The position numbers were made by a program, and so were the translations under genes. Of a stretch of 64,000 nucleotides of DNA, positions 35,687-46,605 are shown one piece after another (within the stretch, counting starts at the first letter, position 1; the number at the start of each line of letters is the position of its first letter). The DNA is from Gloeopeniophorella convolvens. Its lineage: Eukaryota; Basidiomycota; Agaricomycetes; Russulales. Below the pieces are notes generated by a model. The model had not been told where the DNA came from. It saw nothing but the letters and a program-made list of their open reading frames with translations, and made no database searches. The stretch spans positions 186,001 to 250,000 of the forward strand of contig WTXD01000035.1 of NCBI GenBank assembly GCA_022496205.1, written 5' to 3'.

Positions 35687-37160
35687 TCAGCAGCTCAGCG
35701 ACCGCGCGCGCATGGGCCCAGCTAGCACCATCCCCATCTCAGCATTGAAGCTCCCCCTTCCATTGAAAATTGTGCGCAGTGGCACGTCCGGCAGTGCGTC
35801 CACGTCGATCACGTCCACAAACTCCTTCCTCACAGGCGACACCGGCGACGGTAACACGTTCGCCATCTCGGATCCAATGCTACGCTGTGACGACGTACGC
35901 CGGCGCGGGGCCGGCGGCTCCTGCACCTGTGTCTTGAAGCGCTCGACCGCCTCATTCCGCGCGCGCCCGAGGTCGGATCCTACCGGTGCGGCGGAAAGGC
36001 GGCTCTCGATGACAAGATCCTCCATCTCGCGCGTGAGTAGAGTGAGTGTGTGCTCGTCCAGTTCGTCGTTGCGTTTCGCCCCAAGGGGAAGCGCTGCCAT
36101 CATCTGTGTGGAGAGGACGGCATAGACTGTAGAAGCGATTAGAGGACCGTATCGAGATAGACTGAGTGGTGAGCGTACTTTCTCGGTCGATATTCTTGAG
36201 CTTCTCGACTATCACAGCGGCAGCCTGAGCAAAGGCTGGACTGGATGGGTCATCTGACGCTTCAGGGAAAAGTACTGGGGCCACCCGTGATACTGCAATA
36301 CTGAAGAACATGAAAAGCTAAGCGGCACTGTGAGACACTCAACGACAAATCGCGACGAGTGCACTCACTTGATGCAAGAGGCGGATGTGTTGGAAAGGAA
36401 GTCGTGTGGGGAAAAGTATAGACAGGATGGAGTAACCCTCGTATTCGGGCGATGACGGCGAGGGGCTGAAAAGGAGTGAGAGCTCAGATGCAAAGTGGCC
36501 CAAGAACAGCGTGTAACGCCACTAAACGCCTACTCAGTACGTAGCTGGAGGTCGACGTGAAAAGACATACGAAAGCAACGCTGCTACTCCTGCCAATCGC
36601 GGAGAAGAATAGGAGAGCAAGACCCGACACAATGTGAAATCCAAGAGACTGGATCATTCCTCGCGCGAGGTAGTCGCGCTGTGTCACGCATTCCTTGCAG
36701 CCCAAGATCTCAGCGCCGAACCTACGCACAAGGCTTTAGAATTTGCCACTCGCCCTTGCAACTTGGCTTACCTATCATACGCCCAACGTTTATTAGGTTC
36801 CATCAAAGCCTCATATCCCCCGCGTACTGCTACGAACAGATCGGCACCCTGCTCGCCTACTCGATCAGGATGATTCCTTCGTGCAAACATGCGGAAGGCG
36901 GCTTTGAGCTCGCTATCCTCGGCAGAGGGAAGGACGCCAAGCAGCTCATAGAAATTTGGTGGTGTTGAGAGTGACGCTTCGAAGAGGTTGTAGGTGAGGT
37001 ACGAAAACACGACGAGGGCGAAGGTTATTCGGTAGTGCCATGGAGTGACAGGTTGGCGGAGGTAGGGCCGCGCGTAGCGCAGGATCGTGCTCGTGATAAA
37101 GTCAGGGACGTAGGACCACCCAAGGAGGCCGAATACTGCTTTGGTCGTGGATGAGGGCAT
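35687..37160 (-). CDS. Membrane J-domain (DnaJ) protein
   Basis: Five exons, 36772..37160, 36571..36721, 36369..36521, 36179..36317 and 35687..36093, total 1239 nt and 412 aa. An N-terminal helix (ITFALVVFSYLTYNLFEA) precedes a J domain: PPNFYELLGVLPSAEDSELK, the catalytic HPD in ARRNHPDRVG, and NKRWAYDRFGAEIL. Further helices follow (GFHIVSGLALLFFSAIG, WRYTLFLGHFASELSLLFSP, LFMFFSIAVSRVAPVLF). The hydrophilic C-terminal third is charged and Ser/Pro-rich. J domains stimulate Hsp70 ATPase; the membrane topology suggests an ER or mitochondrial-membrane Hsp70 partner. ATG 37160 was chosen for its good context and because a typical start MPSSTTKAV follows. An in-frame ATG 45 nt upstream is the alternative. 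Confidence 0.85.
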
Positions 37161-38472
37161 CTTTCGAATAATCTGCAGTGCAAAAGCAGTCAGCAATCTG
37201 TGCATGTATAATGCAAGTAGAATGAAGAAAATATAAGTGGCTCAGATCGGGAGAAAACCCGATGCGTATGTGATCTCATTTCCTCAGCGCGGTACCCTAG
37301 CGCCCACACGCCCGCCATAGCGACCCTGTGCCTCGGTTTGTACGCACGAAACCACACACAACTGCATGGGGCTCGAGCAGGTGTGCTTTATACGCGCGAC
37401 CGCTGTCCAAAGGCATGCAGCGGCGGTGAGTGCTTCGTTCTTGAAGAACAACCACGTCTGCGACCACCTGCGCGACGTAAAGCTTGACAAAAGACAAGGT
37501 GCATCAAGCAGGCTCGGCTAGAAGCGTGCGGGTTGTTCCGCGCAAGCACAGCCCATTCCCCGCTGTAGACTCGGCCTTTGCTTGCGCCCCGGTGATGTCG
37601 AGGAGCGTAAGCCTATGCGTGAGCCCGGCGTGTAGTGCCAAATGGATGTCTGTCCGGCCTTACGATGTGCCACGGAGAGCTCGTGATGTGGCACATTGAG
37701 TATCGAACATTTTGGAAGGCTCGGGGTTGCGCGGGCAGCGCGGGCGCAAAGGGACAGCCGAAAGTCGACCCTTTTACTTGGACATCATGGCCAAGAGGGC
37801 TGAGGAATGGGGTACTCACAATTATTGCAGAGTTTGAACTCGGTAATGCTGAAGACGAAGAAGTGTTTGGAGAATTTGCGGAAAGTCTAGTGTTCCCAGT
37901 GTGGTATGTGGCTGGAGAACGCGAGACGTTGTCGGTGTCAGTCCAATCGTGAACGTTGAACAAGGAAAACAATGGAAACTGACGTCAACGGGGATATGGC
38001 TGCTCACATGCACAGAACAAACAACATAAGCTGATGCTAGCCAATGACAGTCGTCGACGGGGTCTACAATTAACGGGGAGATGGCCGCATAAACGCGTTG
38101 CGGTGGTGGCGAAGGGGTGACAAGAGGTCGGAATGGTGGCAGCGAAAGCGATACTTACGGCCACCATCCAATGCGCAGCTTAGTCAGCAAGCTGCCACAC
38201 ACTGTTGTGGCACGCGCGCTTAAGGAGGCTAGGGCGGCCCGCGCCACTCCGGGGCCGGGTCACCCCGGGTGGCTTAGGCTGAGAGACATCGCAATTACAA
38301 GACCACAAGAGTAAAAATGCTAACAAGGGCGCGGAGAAGGAAGCAGGAAGTCGATCTGTATAAGAGAAGGCAGTCAATCAACACAGGCAGGTACAGGCAT
38401 GCTTCCCCACTGAACCACGATCTACTAGACTCTAGTAGCTAGTGCCACAACGCGTTCAATTATATGCAATTA
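37161..38472. other. Unassigned 1.3-kb stretch
   Basis: Minus-strand frames around 37284-37497 and 37500-37700 have some coding look (for example KLYVAQVVADVVVLQ and a THRLTLLDITGAQAK run), but I could not assemble a gene or recognise a family. A small unrecognised gene is possible. Confidence 0.25.
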
Positions 38473-40012
38473 CTAATGCCCGTAGACGGAACGCGCTTTG
38501 TAGGGCTCTTCCAGGTACTTAGTCTCCTCCTCCGTCAGGGTGACTTCCGTGGCAGCTGAGAGCATCGTAACTCAGCGCAGACTGGCGTGAGAAGATGGTT
38601 TGGTCTTACCGATCAGATCCTCGAGATTCTTGATACTTGTCGAGCCGACAACAGGTGCCACGACGCGCACGCATGACCATGCCAGGGAGACCTGTGCCAT
38701 CGTGATGCCGCGCTTTCTCGCAACCTCCTCAACCCTGTGCCAGCTGATGAACGCTCTGAATCGCCGAGCCATAAGGGGAGACCAACCTGTTGACGATGTC
38801 CGTAGTTCCTTGAGCATCCTCGTACCCGCCGAGTAGTCTAGACACAACCAGTCAGGAGGGTGCGGTGCTTTGAGGTAGGCGGACGCACGCGTCAGTGCTG
38901 CCACGCGCTGTCTTTCTGGCGTTACCTTGAAGCGGACGGGTCAGCAGTCCACGCGCAAGTGGCGACCATGGGATAATCCCAACGCCAAAATGTTTCAGCG
39001 TCGGGAACATCTCGCGTTCCTCCTCGCGGTACACAAGCGAATGGTGATTCTGCATCGAGATGAATGGCGTCAGGTTGTGCGTGATGGCGTAGTCTGCGAT
39101 CCTATTCGTCAGGTAAAGCCCGTCAGCAGCACAGCAAGCGCTGCTCACTTTGCATAATGTGGACTGCGCCCATATAGGGTTAGTGAGATGTCCGAATGTC
39201 CCAGGAGAGGAATGTACGCACACTGCCAGGCATAGCAGCTGCTCATTCCAATATACCGGACATAGCCTGCCTGCACAACATCGTGCAAGGCCCGCATCGT
39301 CTCTTCGATCGGTGTCTCGGGGTCGAAGCGGTGGCACTGCAAGACGTCGATGTATTCGAGCTGCAGACGCTCCAGCGACTTCTTCACGGAGTCGAAGATG
39401 TGCTGTGGAGACTGTCAGACACCATTGTCTGCAAGAGCATTGATCCGTGTCTCACCTTGCGACTGAGTCCATGCTGATTAACATATCCCAACTTGTCGAG
39501 ACCAGAGTCAGTCTCGGTCCAAAGGATCTCCTCCATCGTCTTCCCAACAGTTCCGTGCAACTGCAGCGGGCATTGAGCTCTGAGTGTTCCCGCTGATGAG
39601 CGGTGTGTCATGCCCACCTTGGTCATGACCACAATCTCCTCTCGCGGCAGCTCGAGGGCCTTGATAGCCCGGCCCAGGAACACCTCAGACAGACCATTTG
39701 AGTACCAGTTGGCAGTGTCGAAGGCATTCACGCCGTGCTCGTAACTGGGGCCATCATGAGATACCGCAGTAGGCGGACCAGAATGCGTCACTCACGCAAA
39801 CTTGACATGCTCGACGGCCTCCTTCTCGCCTAGGACCCATGGCTGCCAGCGAGTGTCGCCATAGGACATCATCCCGAGAATAATTTTGGACACTTTCAGC
39901 CCTGACTTGCCGAGGCGAACTGGAGCCCTCCATGTCGGCGGGTGCGGCCCCACGGCCAGATCAACAACCACGTACCATAAGATATTCTCTTGGAAACGGT
40001 TGGTGGGGCCAT
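38473..40012 (-). CDS. Aldo/keto reductase, array copy A
   Basis: Ten exons: 39976..40012, 39796..39919, 39618..39744, 39456..39560, 39222..39402, 39149..39163, 38889..39093, 38787..38837, 38610..38734 and 38473..38555. They give 350 aa (1053 nt in frame). This is an NADP-dependent aldo/keto reductase of the aryl-alcohol-dehydrogenase / versiconal-hemiacetal-acetate-reductase type. The catalytic tetrad is present: Asp and Tyr in [14 protein letters not shown], Lys in EEIVVMTK and His in VLQCHRFD. Other landmarks are [43 protein letters not shown], and the cofactor-binding [20 protein letters not shown]. The protein probably reduces aldehydes or ketones in the cytosol, for detoxification or secondary metabolism. 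It differs from copy B mainly by scattered substitutions. The 15-nt exon 39149..39163 supplies FHIMQ and is needed for the frame. Confidence 0.92.
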
Positions 40013-40089
40013 TGCTGCGATGGTAAAGGCGGTTCGTGGGAAAACCAAGTGAGACCAAACCCATACATATATACGATCCTGAGACCGAT

Positions 40090-40280
40090 GCGTTATGGGG
40101 TCTGAATCGTAGTATTACTCATGGGAACTTGCACAAGGTGGAGGCTTAAACGGCGATATCGAGCGCGCGAACAGCTGATTCACGAGAGCGATGGTTCTGG
40201 CGAGCTTCGATGCCCAAAAGGATGGAGTAGGCAAGGTCCTGGCGGAAGGAATCTGGGAGTCGCAGACGGGAGAAGCGAAT
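40090..40280. repeat. Upstream region of AKR copy A, shared with copies B and C
   Basis: This block upstream of copy A resembles 42955-43150 (copy B) and 45660-45860 (copy C), including runs such as gctgattcac and gatgcccaa, and a ggcgga(a)g block. It was duplicated with the genes and may carry shared promoter elements. Minus-strand frames across it are not conserved and are not called genes. Confidence 0.7.
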
Positions 40281-41340
40281 TGTAGCGCACGGTGCCCGTC
40301 GTTTCCCGCCATTTTGCGGTTGATCGTGCCGGAAGCTCCTGTCCTCTGTTGTTGAGTACTTCGGGTACGGTGACCGGCGAATGGTTGCACTGACCAGGCA
40401 AAACGTTTCGCGCTGACAACTCGTGTCGCCTCGTTCTGTCAGCACTCCGAGTCGCCGAGCCTGACTCAGCCTGGCACCCATCCACCGCCGCTGGATGTAT
40501 CTCCGTGCTTTTATTCCCGCACCCGAGGCTAACAGAACCTGCAGCATCTAGCACATGCATTTCTTGGCCATTGCATGTCGATATGGCATATCCTATCCCA
40601 CCTGGGAATAGGATATCTATTCCAAACGCTCGTGGAATTCATCTTTGCGACGGATCATCCATTGGGAACCATATACTGACACGCACTTGGAGGATATATA
40701 CGTGCCTGGAGCATGGACTTTTCAGAAATCACTGAACGTGTGAGTTTTCTGGTAGGTTCGCTCAATAGTCTCTACGACGCCTGTGGAGTACGTCACATAC
40801 CCTCACGCATGCCCATACGTGCTTGATCACCCCGCCGGTTTCGCGCTGTACAACACTTCTTAAAATCATAGCCGTTTATTGGCATCTGTTTATACGAGCG
40901 GGGTTCATCGGCGAGCGCGGTTATTGAAGTGTGGGCACTGAAGGCATCATTACGAACACACACATAAAAAGGTATAAGTAGCCTTGGGCCACCCTAGACA
41001 CGTCCGGTGCAAGACAGTCCCATGATCTGAAGTTGTCGGTGAGGAAAGCTCGCTGCAACGCCAGGCAGAGGAGTGGATTGAAGCTCCGCCTGTGCTCTAG
41101 GAGGTGCGACCAAGGGCCCAGAATTTTGGGAAGCGCTGTAAGTATGACCGGCAATCATTCAAGGGCGTCACATGACATCAAACGTCAAGCGTCTGTTGAG
41201 GTTCGAAATAACGTGAGATTGCAACAATTCCACATGACTACAAGGATGCACGAGCTGCCATGGACAGTCGTTCATAACGGAGTAAGCACCAGTCGGCCCA
41301 GACATGCGCTACGACTACAACCTACCAGTACACAACGCGT

Positions 41341-42877
41341 TCAAGTATGCCCAAAAACGGAACGCGCTTTGTAGGGCTCCTCCAGGTACTTAATTTCCTC
41401 ATCCGTCAAGGTAACTTCCGTTGCAACTGAAAACGCCACAACTTAGTACACTGGCGTGAGGCAGGGTTTTGATCTTACTGATAAGATCCTCGAGATTCTT
41501 AATGCTCGTCGTGCCAACAACAGGTGCGGTGACGCGAGCGCACGACCACGCCAGAGAGACCTGCGCCATGGTAATGCCGCGCTTCTTCGCAACCTCCTCA
41601 ACCCTGCGCCACCTAGTCAACGTTCCGCATCACCGAATTATTAGGTCGACCCACCTATTGACGACGTCCGTAGTTCCTTGGGCATCCTGGTACATACTGA
41701 GCAATCTGGACATAACCAATCAGGAAGGTACAGCGCTTTGAGGAAGGCGAACGTACGGATCAGTACCACCACGTGTTGTCTTTCTGGCGTCACCTTGAAG
41801 CGGACGGGTCAGGAGTCCGCGCGCAAGTGGCGACCATGGGATAATCCCAACGCCAAAGTGTTTCAACGTCGGGAACATCTCGCGCTCCTCCTCGCGGTAC
41901 ACAAGCGAATGGTGATTCTGCATCGAGATGAATGGCGTCAGGTTGTGCGTGATGGCGTAGTCTACGATCCTATTCGTCAGGTGAACGTCAACAGCACGGC
42001 AAACGCCGCTTACTTTGCATGATGTGGACTGTGTACATATAGGGTCAGCCTTCAGATACCAGGATGTTCCGGGAAAGGAATCTACGCACACTGCCAGGCA
42101 TAGCAGCTGCTCATGCCGATGTACCGGACATAGCCCGCCTGCACAACGTCGTGCAACGCCTGCATGGTCTCTTCAATTGGTGTCTCAGGGTCGAAGCGGT
42201 GACACTGCAAGACGTCGATGTATTCGAGCTGCAGACGCTCCAGCGACTTCTTCACGGAGTCGAAGATGTGCTGCGGAGACTGTCAGACAGCAATGTGTGA
42301 AAGGGTCTTCATCCATGCCTCACCTTGCGACTGAGTCCATGCTGGTTGACGTACCCCAACTTGTCGAGACCTGGGCCAGTCTCGGCCCAAAGGACCTCCC
42401 CCATCGTCTTCGCGACAGTCCCGTACAACTGCAGCGCGCATTGAGCTCTGGGTGCGCGCGCTGACATGGGTAGTGGGTTGCTCACCTTGGTCATGACCAC
42501 GATCTCCTCGCGCGGCAGTTCGAGGGCCTTGATGGCCCGACCCAAAAACACCTCGGAAAGACCGTTCGAGTACAGGTTGGCGGTGTCGAAGGCGTTCACG
42601 CCGTGCTCGTAACTGAGGCCGCCGTGAGAACCCGCAGCAGGCGGAACAGGACGCGTAACTCACGCAAACTTGACATGCTCGACGGCCTCCTTCTCGCCCA
42701 ACACCCATGGCTGCCAGCGAGTGTCGCCGTAAGACATCATTCCGAGGATGATTTTGGACACCTTCAGCCCTGACTTGCCGAGACGAACTGTAGTCATCCA
42801 TGTCGGCGACAACGCCACGGACAGACCAACCACCACGCACCATAAGGGATTCTTTTGAGAACGGTTGGCGGGGCCAT
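41341..42877 (-). CDS. Aldo/keto reductase, array copy B
   Basis: Ten exons with the same phases as copy A: 42841..42877, 42664..42787, 42486..42612, 42324..42428, 42090..42270, 42014..42028, 41757..41961, 41655..41705, 41479..41603 and 41341..41426. They give 351 aa. Tetrad residues are in [22 protein letters not shown] and VLQCHRFD. The start is [17 protein letters not shown] and the C-terminus is [11 protein letters not shown]. Introns as well as exons resemble copy A, so the A/B duplication is the younger one. Distance to copy A is about 1.3 kb; both are read leftward. Substrate specificity cannot be told from sequence; the Trp-to-Leu change in FDTANW/L lies beside the catalytic Tyr and may alter it. 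Confidence 0.92.
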
Positions 42878-42954
42878 TTTTGTGATGGTTCAGGCGGTCT
42901 GTGGGAACACCAGACGGCACCAAGTCCATGCATTTATACAATCCTAAAGTCAAT

Positions 42955-43150
42955 ATGTTACGCGGTATGGGTTGCAGTACTCATGAGAGTCGGCGCAAGG
43001 TGCATGCTCAAATAGCGATGTGGGTCATTGGAGGCGCGGACTGCTGATTCACAGGAGTAATCGTTCTGACGAGGCATCGATGCCCAAGTGGGTGGGCCAG
43101 GCAAGGGCTTGGCGGAAGAAAGTGGGTCGCAGATGGGAGAAGTGAACATG
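42955..43150. repeat. Upstream region of AKR copy B
   Basis: Homologous to 40090-40280 and 45660-45860; a phrase like gtgggtcattggaggc is shared with the copy C region. This is the duplicated upstream sequence of the array unit. Confidence 0.7.
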
Positions 43151-44030
43151 AACCGCAGGCCGGCACCTGCCGTTTCCCGCCACTTTGTGGTTGGCCGTGC
43201 CGGGAACTCCGGGTAGATCGGTTATTCAATACTTCGGGGGCGATGGTGGGCAGCTGTACTACGTTCCGCGCTGACGACACGAGACGACACGTACTACTCT
43301 GTCAGCACTCCCAGAGCGTGGATCCACCTCCATCCACGCTGGATGTACTATATCTCCGTGTGCCTTGCTTCAATCCCACATCCGAGGCTGGCAGAACCTG
43401 CAGCGTTTAGCATATGCGTCTCTAGCCACTTGTGCGTCGATATCTACCACATTTCTATCACAGCTGGTGAATGGAACATCTCTGTTCTAAACGCTCATGG
43501 AATCAATCTTCGTGACGGATCAATGGTTTCCTGTCGCGCATGGGGCAGAGTTGACACATTATGCGAGTGTATCGACCGTCGACCAGTCAGAATTGGGGTC
43601 TTCGAGGCAACTCCGAGGTAGCTCACAGTGTGTACTGAAGCAGCTATCGGAAATCGTACATGTACTTGCCGGGTACAAGGCTACGCGCGCCTGGATCATG
43701 GATGTTGCAAAAAATAATCTCCCTGTGAGTTCTCTGGTTGATCCACTTGCAGATTGACTTCACGATCACTACGTACCCTTGCGCGCAAGTATACCTGCAG
43801 ATATTTGACTCCCGATGGCGCTATCATGCAATATCCGGCAATTGTTTACGGGTGCAGCATGAGGTCAAATAACCCAAGCTCCAAGTGCTTGCTCGAGAAC
43901 GAGAATAACGTGAATTGCTACAACGCCGCACGACTACAAGGATATACAGTACGAGCTATCCATAACGTAGCAGACAGTCGGCCCAGACATGTACCACGCC
44001 TGAGTACAATCTACCAGTACTGCAACGCGT

Positions 44031-45572
44031 TCATCGGTGCCCGATAATGGAGCGTGCCTTGTAAGGCTCATCCCAGTACTTGATCTCCTCTTCTGTTAAG
44101 GTGATCTCAGTGGCAGCTGCGGACACGACAGGTCAGTCCACCATCCGGTGATAAGCCAAAGGGAGTTGACTTACCGATAAGATCCTCGAGGTTCTTGATG
44201 CTCGTTGTGCCGACGACAGGCGCCGTGACGCGCGCGCACGACCACGCCAGGGAGACCTGTGCCATCGTAACCCCGCGCTTCTTGGCGATCTCCTCAACCC
44301 TGTGCAGGTTATCAGCCCTCTGACGCACTGGTTGTAGGAGACATACCGATTGATGATGTCAGTGGTTCCCGAGCCCTCATGGTACAAACGGAGCATTCTA
44401 CAGAGCCATGACACTCGCAATCAATAAAGTAGAATAACACACGGTAGGCGGACGTACGGGTCAGTGTCGCCGCGCATCGTCCTGTTAGCATCCCCTCGGA
44501 GTGGGCGAGTCAGAATGCCACGCGCAAGAGGCGACCACGGGATGATACCGACGCCAAAATGGTTCAGCGTCGGAAGCATCTCGCGCTCATCCTCGCGGTA
44601 CAAGAGCGAGTGGTGATTCTGCATCGAGATAAACGGCGTGAGATTGTGTGTGATGGCGTGATCTGCGACCCTGCTCGTTAAAAGTGCTCGTCAAGAAAAG
44701 CGCAATTGCGGCGTACTCTGCATGATGTGGACTATGTTTGTGTAAATAGTTGAATATTAGAATCTTTCGGGTGGGTGGAAGGACGGACATTGCCAGGCAT
44801 AACAGCTACTCATGCCGATGTACCGGACGTAGCCCGCCTGCACGACATCATGCAGCGCCTGCATCGTCTCCTCGACTGGCGTGTCGTAGTCGAAACGATG
44901 GCACTGCAAGACATCGATGTAGTCGAGCTGCAGGCGTTCAAGGGAGTTCTTCACGGAATCGAAGATATGCTGCGGTAATTGTGAGACGTTGCGAGGAACA
45001 AACCCAACGCGCGCCTCACCTTGCGACTGAGGCCGTGCTGATTCACATATCCCATCTTGTCGAGATTTGGGTTACTCTCTGCCCAAAGCAGACCTTCAAT
45101 CGTCTTCGCGACGGCACCGTATAACTGCAAAGCATTGGTCCCTGGCTGTGCGCGCAGATATGGGTGGCATGCTGCCCACCTTGGTCATGACCACGATCTC
45201 CTCGCGCGGCAGCTCGAGGGCCTTGATGGCTCGGCCAAGGAATACCTCCGAGAGGCCATTCGAGTATAGGTTGGCGGTGTCGAACGTATTTATGCCGTGC
45301 TCGTATCTTTAGTCGTCGTATAAGATGTCACAGTATGTGGAATAGGACATGCAACTTACGCAAACTTAACGTGCTCGACGGCCTCCTTCTCGCCGAGGAC
45401 CCAGGGCTGCCAGCGAGCGTCGCCGTAGGACATCATCCCGAGGATGATATTGGACACTTTCACTCCGGATTTGCCCAGACGAACTGTTTGGCGACGCGTC
45501 AAGTACGAGGCTATAGCAAGGCTGGCGACACGCACCGTAGGGGATTCTCTTGGAGACAACTGGAGGGGCCAT
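44031..45572 (-). CDS. Aldo/keto reductase, array copy C
   Basis: Ten exons: 45536..45572, 45360..45483, 45180..45306, 45020..45124, 44789..44969, 44717..44731, 44458..44662, 44347..44397, 44175..44299 and 44031..44116. They give 351 aa with exon sizes identical to copy B. The tetrad is intact ([24 protein letters not shown]). This is the most diverged copy: VADH-type sequence at the microexon 3' side, [15 protein letters not shown] in place of [15 protein letters not shown], and C-terminus [11 protein letters not shown]. Introns are largely diverged from A and B. The microexon 44717..44731 is conserved. Gene order and divergence suggest that C split first, then A/B. Cytosolic NADP-dependent reductase; physiological substrate unknown. 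Confidence 0.92.
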
Positions 45573-45659
45573 TGGTATGATTTCTTAAATTCAAGGGTGG
45601 TTTGCAGGAAGACCAGACAGCACTAAGCCCGTGCATTTATACCGTCCTGGAATCTATAC

Positions 45660-45860
45660 GCTATGTGACCCTCATACCCTCATGAGAGCAGGGGCAGAGC
45701 GCACTCCCAAACTACGGTGTGGGTCATTGGAGGCACCGTCACAGCAGCGAATCGCGTGATCCGACGAGAGTAATAATCTTGACAAGCATTGATGGACAGG
45801 TGGATAGTCTAGGTGAGGAATTGGCGGAAGGGAGTGGGCCACAAGTTGAGAGAAGCACCT
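45660..45860. repeat. Upstream region of AKR copy C
   Basis: Third copy of the duplicated upstream block of the AKR array (compare 40090-40280 and 42955-43150). The rest of 45573-46605 holds no recognised gene. Confidence 0.65.
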
Positions 45861-46605
45861 AAAGGTCGACGCTTGTTGTCTCTCGGGTCCGAGTTTGTGA
45901 GTCGAACGCTACGATACGCGGCTTCTCGGTGTCTCATTCTGCTGTTTAGAGTAGGTCGGAATTGATGGTAGTCGCCGACCAGCACCCAGGTTACAAAGAG
46001 TTGACGACGTACACTTACTTACACTGTCAGCGACTTGACTCAGGCTCTTATTCGCTGGGCGTATCTCCGTGTCGTGGTTCTGCACCCACTTTCAGAACTC
46101 GAGACCTGCGCTAGCGTATGCGTTCCATTGCGCTCGTTCATCGACACGGCACAGCTCAGCTTAGAGAATGAGACTCTTCGTACCAAACGTTCGTGAAAAC
46201 AAGCTTCACGGCGGATTTTGTACTCTGTCGTGGGGGTTTTTGTGAGTTCTCTGGGTGATGCGTTAATCGACTCTACGTACCCTGATACGTATTGCGCCTG
46301 CAGGCGGTTGGTCACGGAAGATCGATGTCAGTTAGTATCCCAACGCACGAGCGCACGCATCAACCGTGGCCGGGGGGCTGTGAGCGATAACTGCAATATG
46401 AGCTTAGATGTGTTGTACTGCGATTCATTGGTAAAATCATATTCATAGCTACAAGGGAGTCAGCGTGCACTCAAGCTTCGAGACTAAGTATCATATATCG
46501 GGCGCTATTCATACATCAGTTTTGTCAAAGGGCACCACTGCTAGTCCTCACACACCAAATAATGACCAAACTGTGACCTCCTAGATCTCGACGCCACACA
46601 ACTTA

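Noticed and set aside
39064..39163. Alternative acceptor for reductase exon 7 giving RIADYAI
   Set aside because: It leaves the frame broken in all three copies; the acceptor a few bases further gives NYAI/NHAI in phase and fits the family.
40115..40560. Minus-strand frames upstream of AKR copy A
   Set aside because: Not conserved in the homologous upstream regions of copies B and C, so non-coding.
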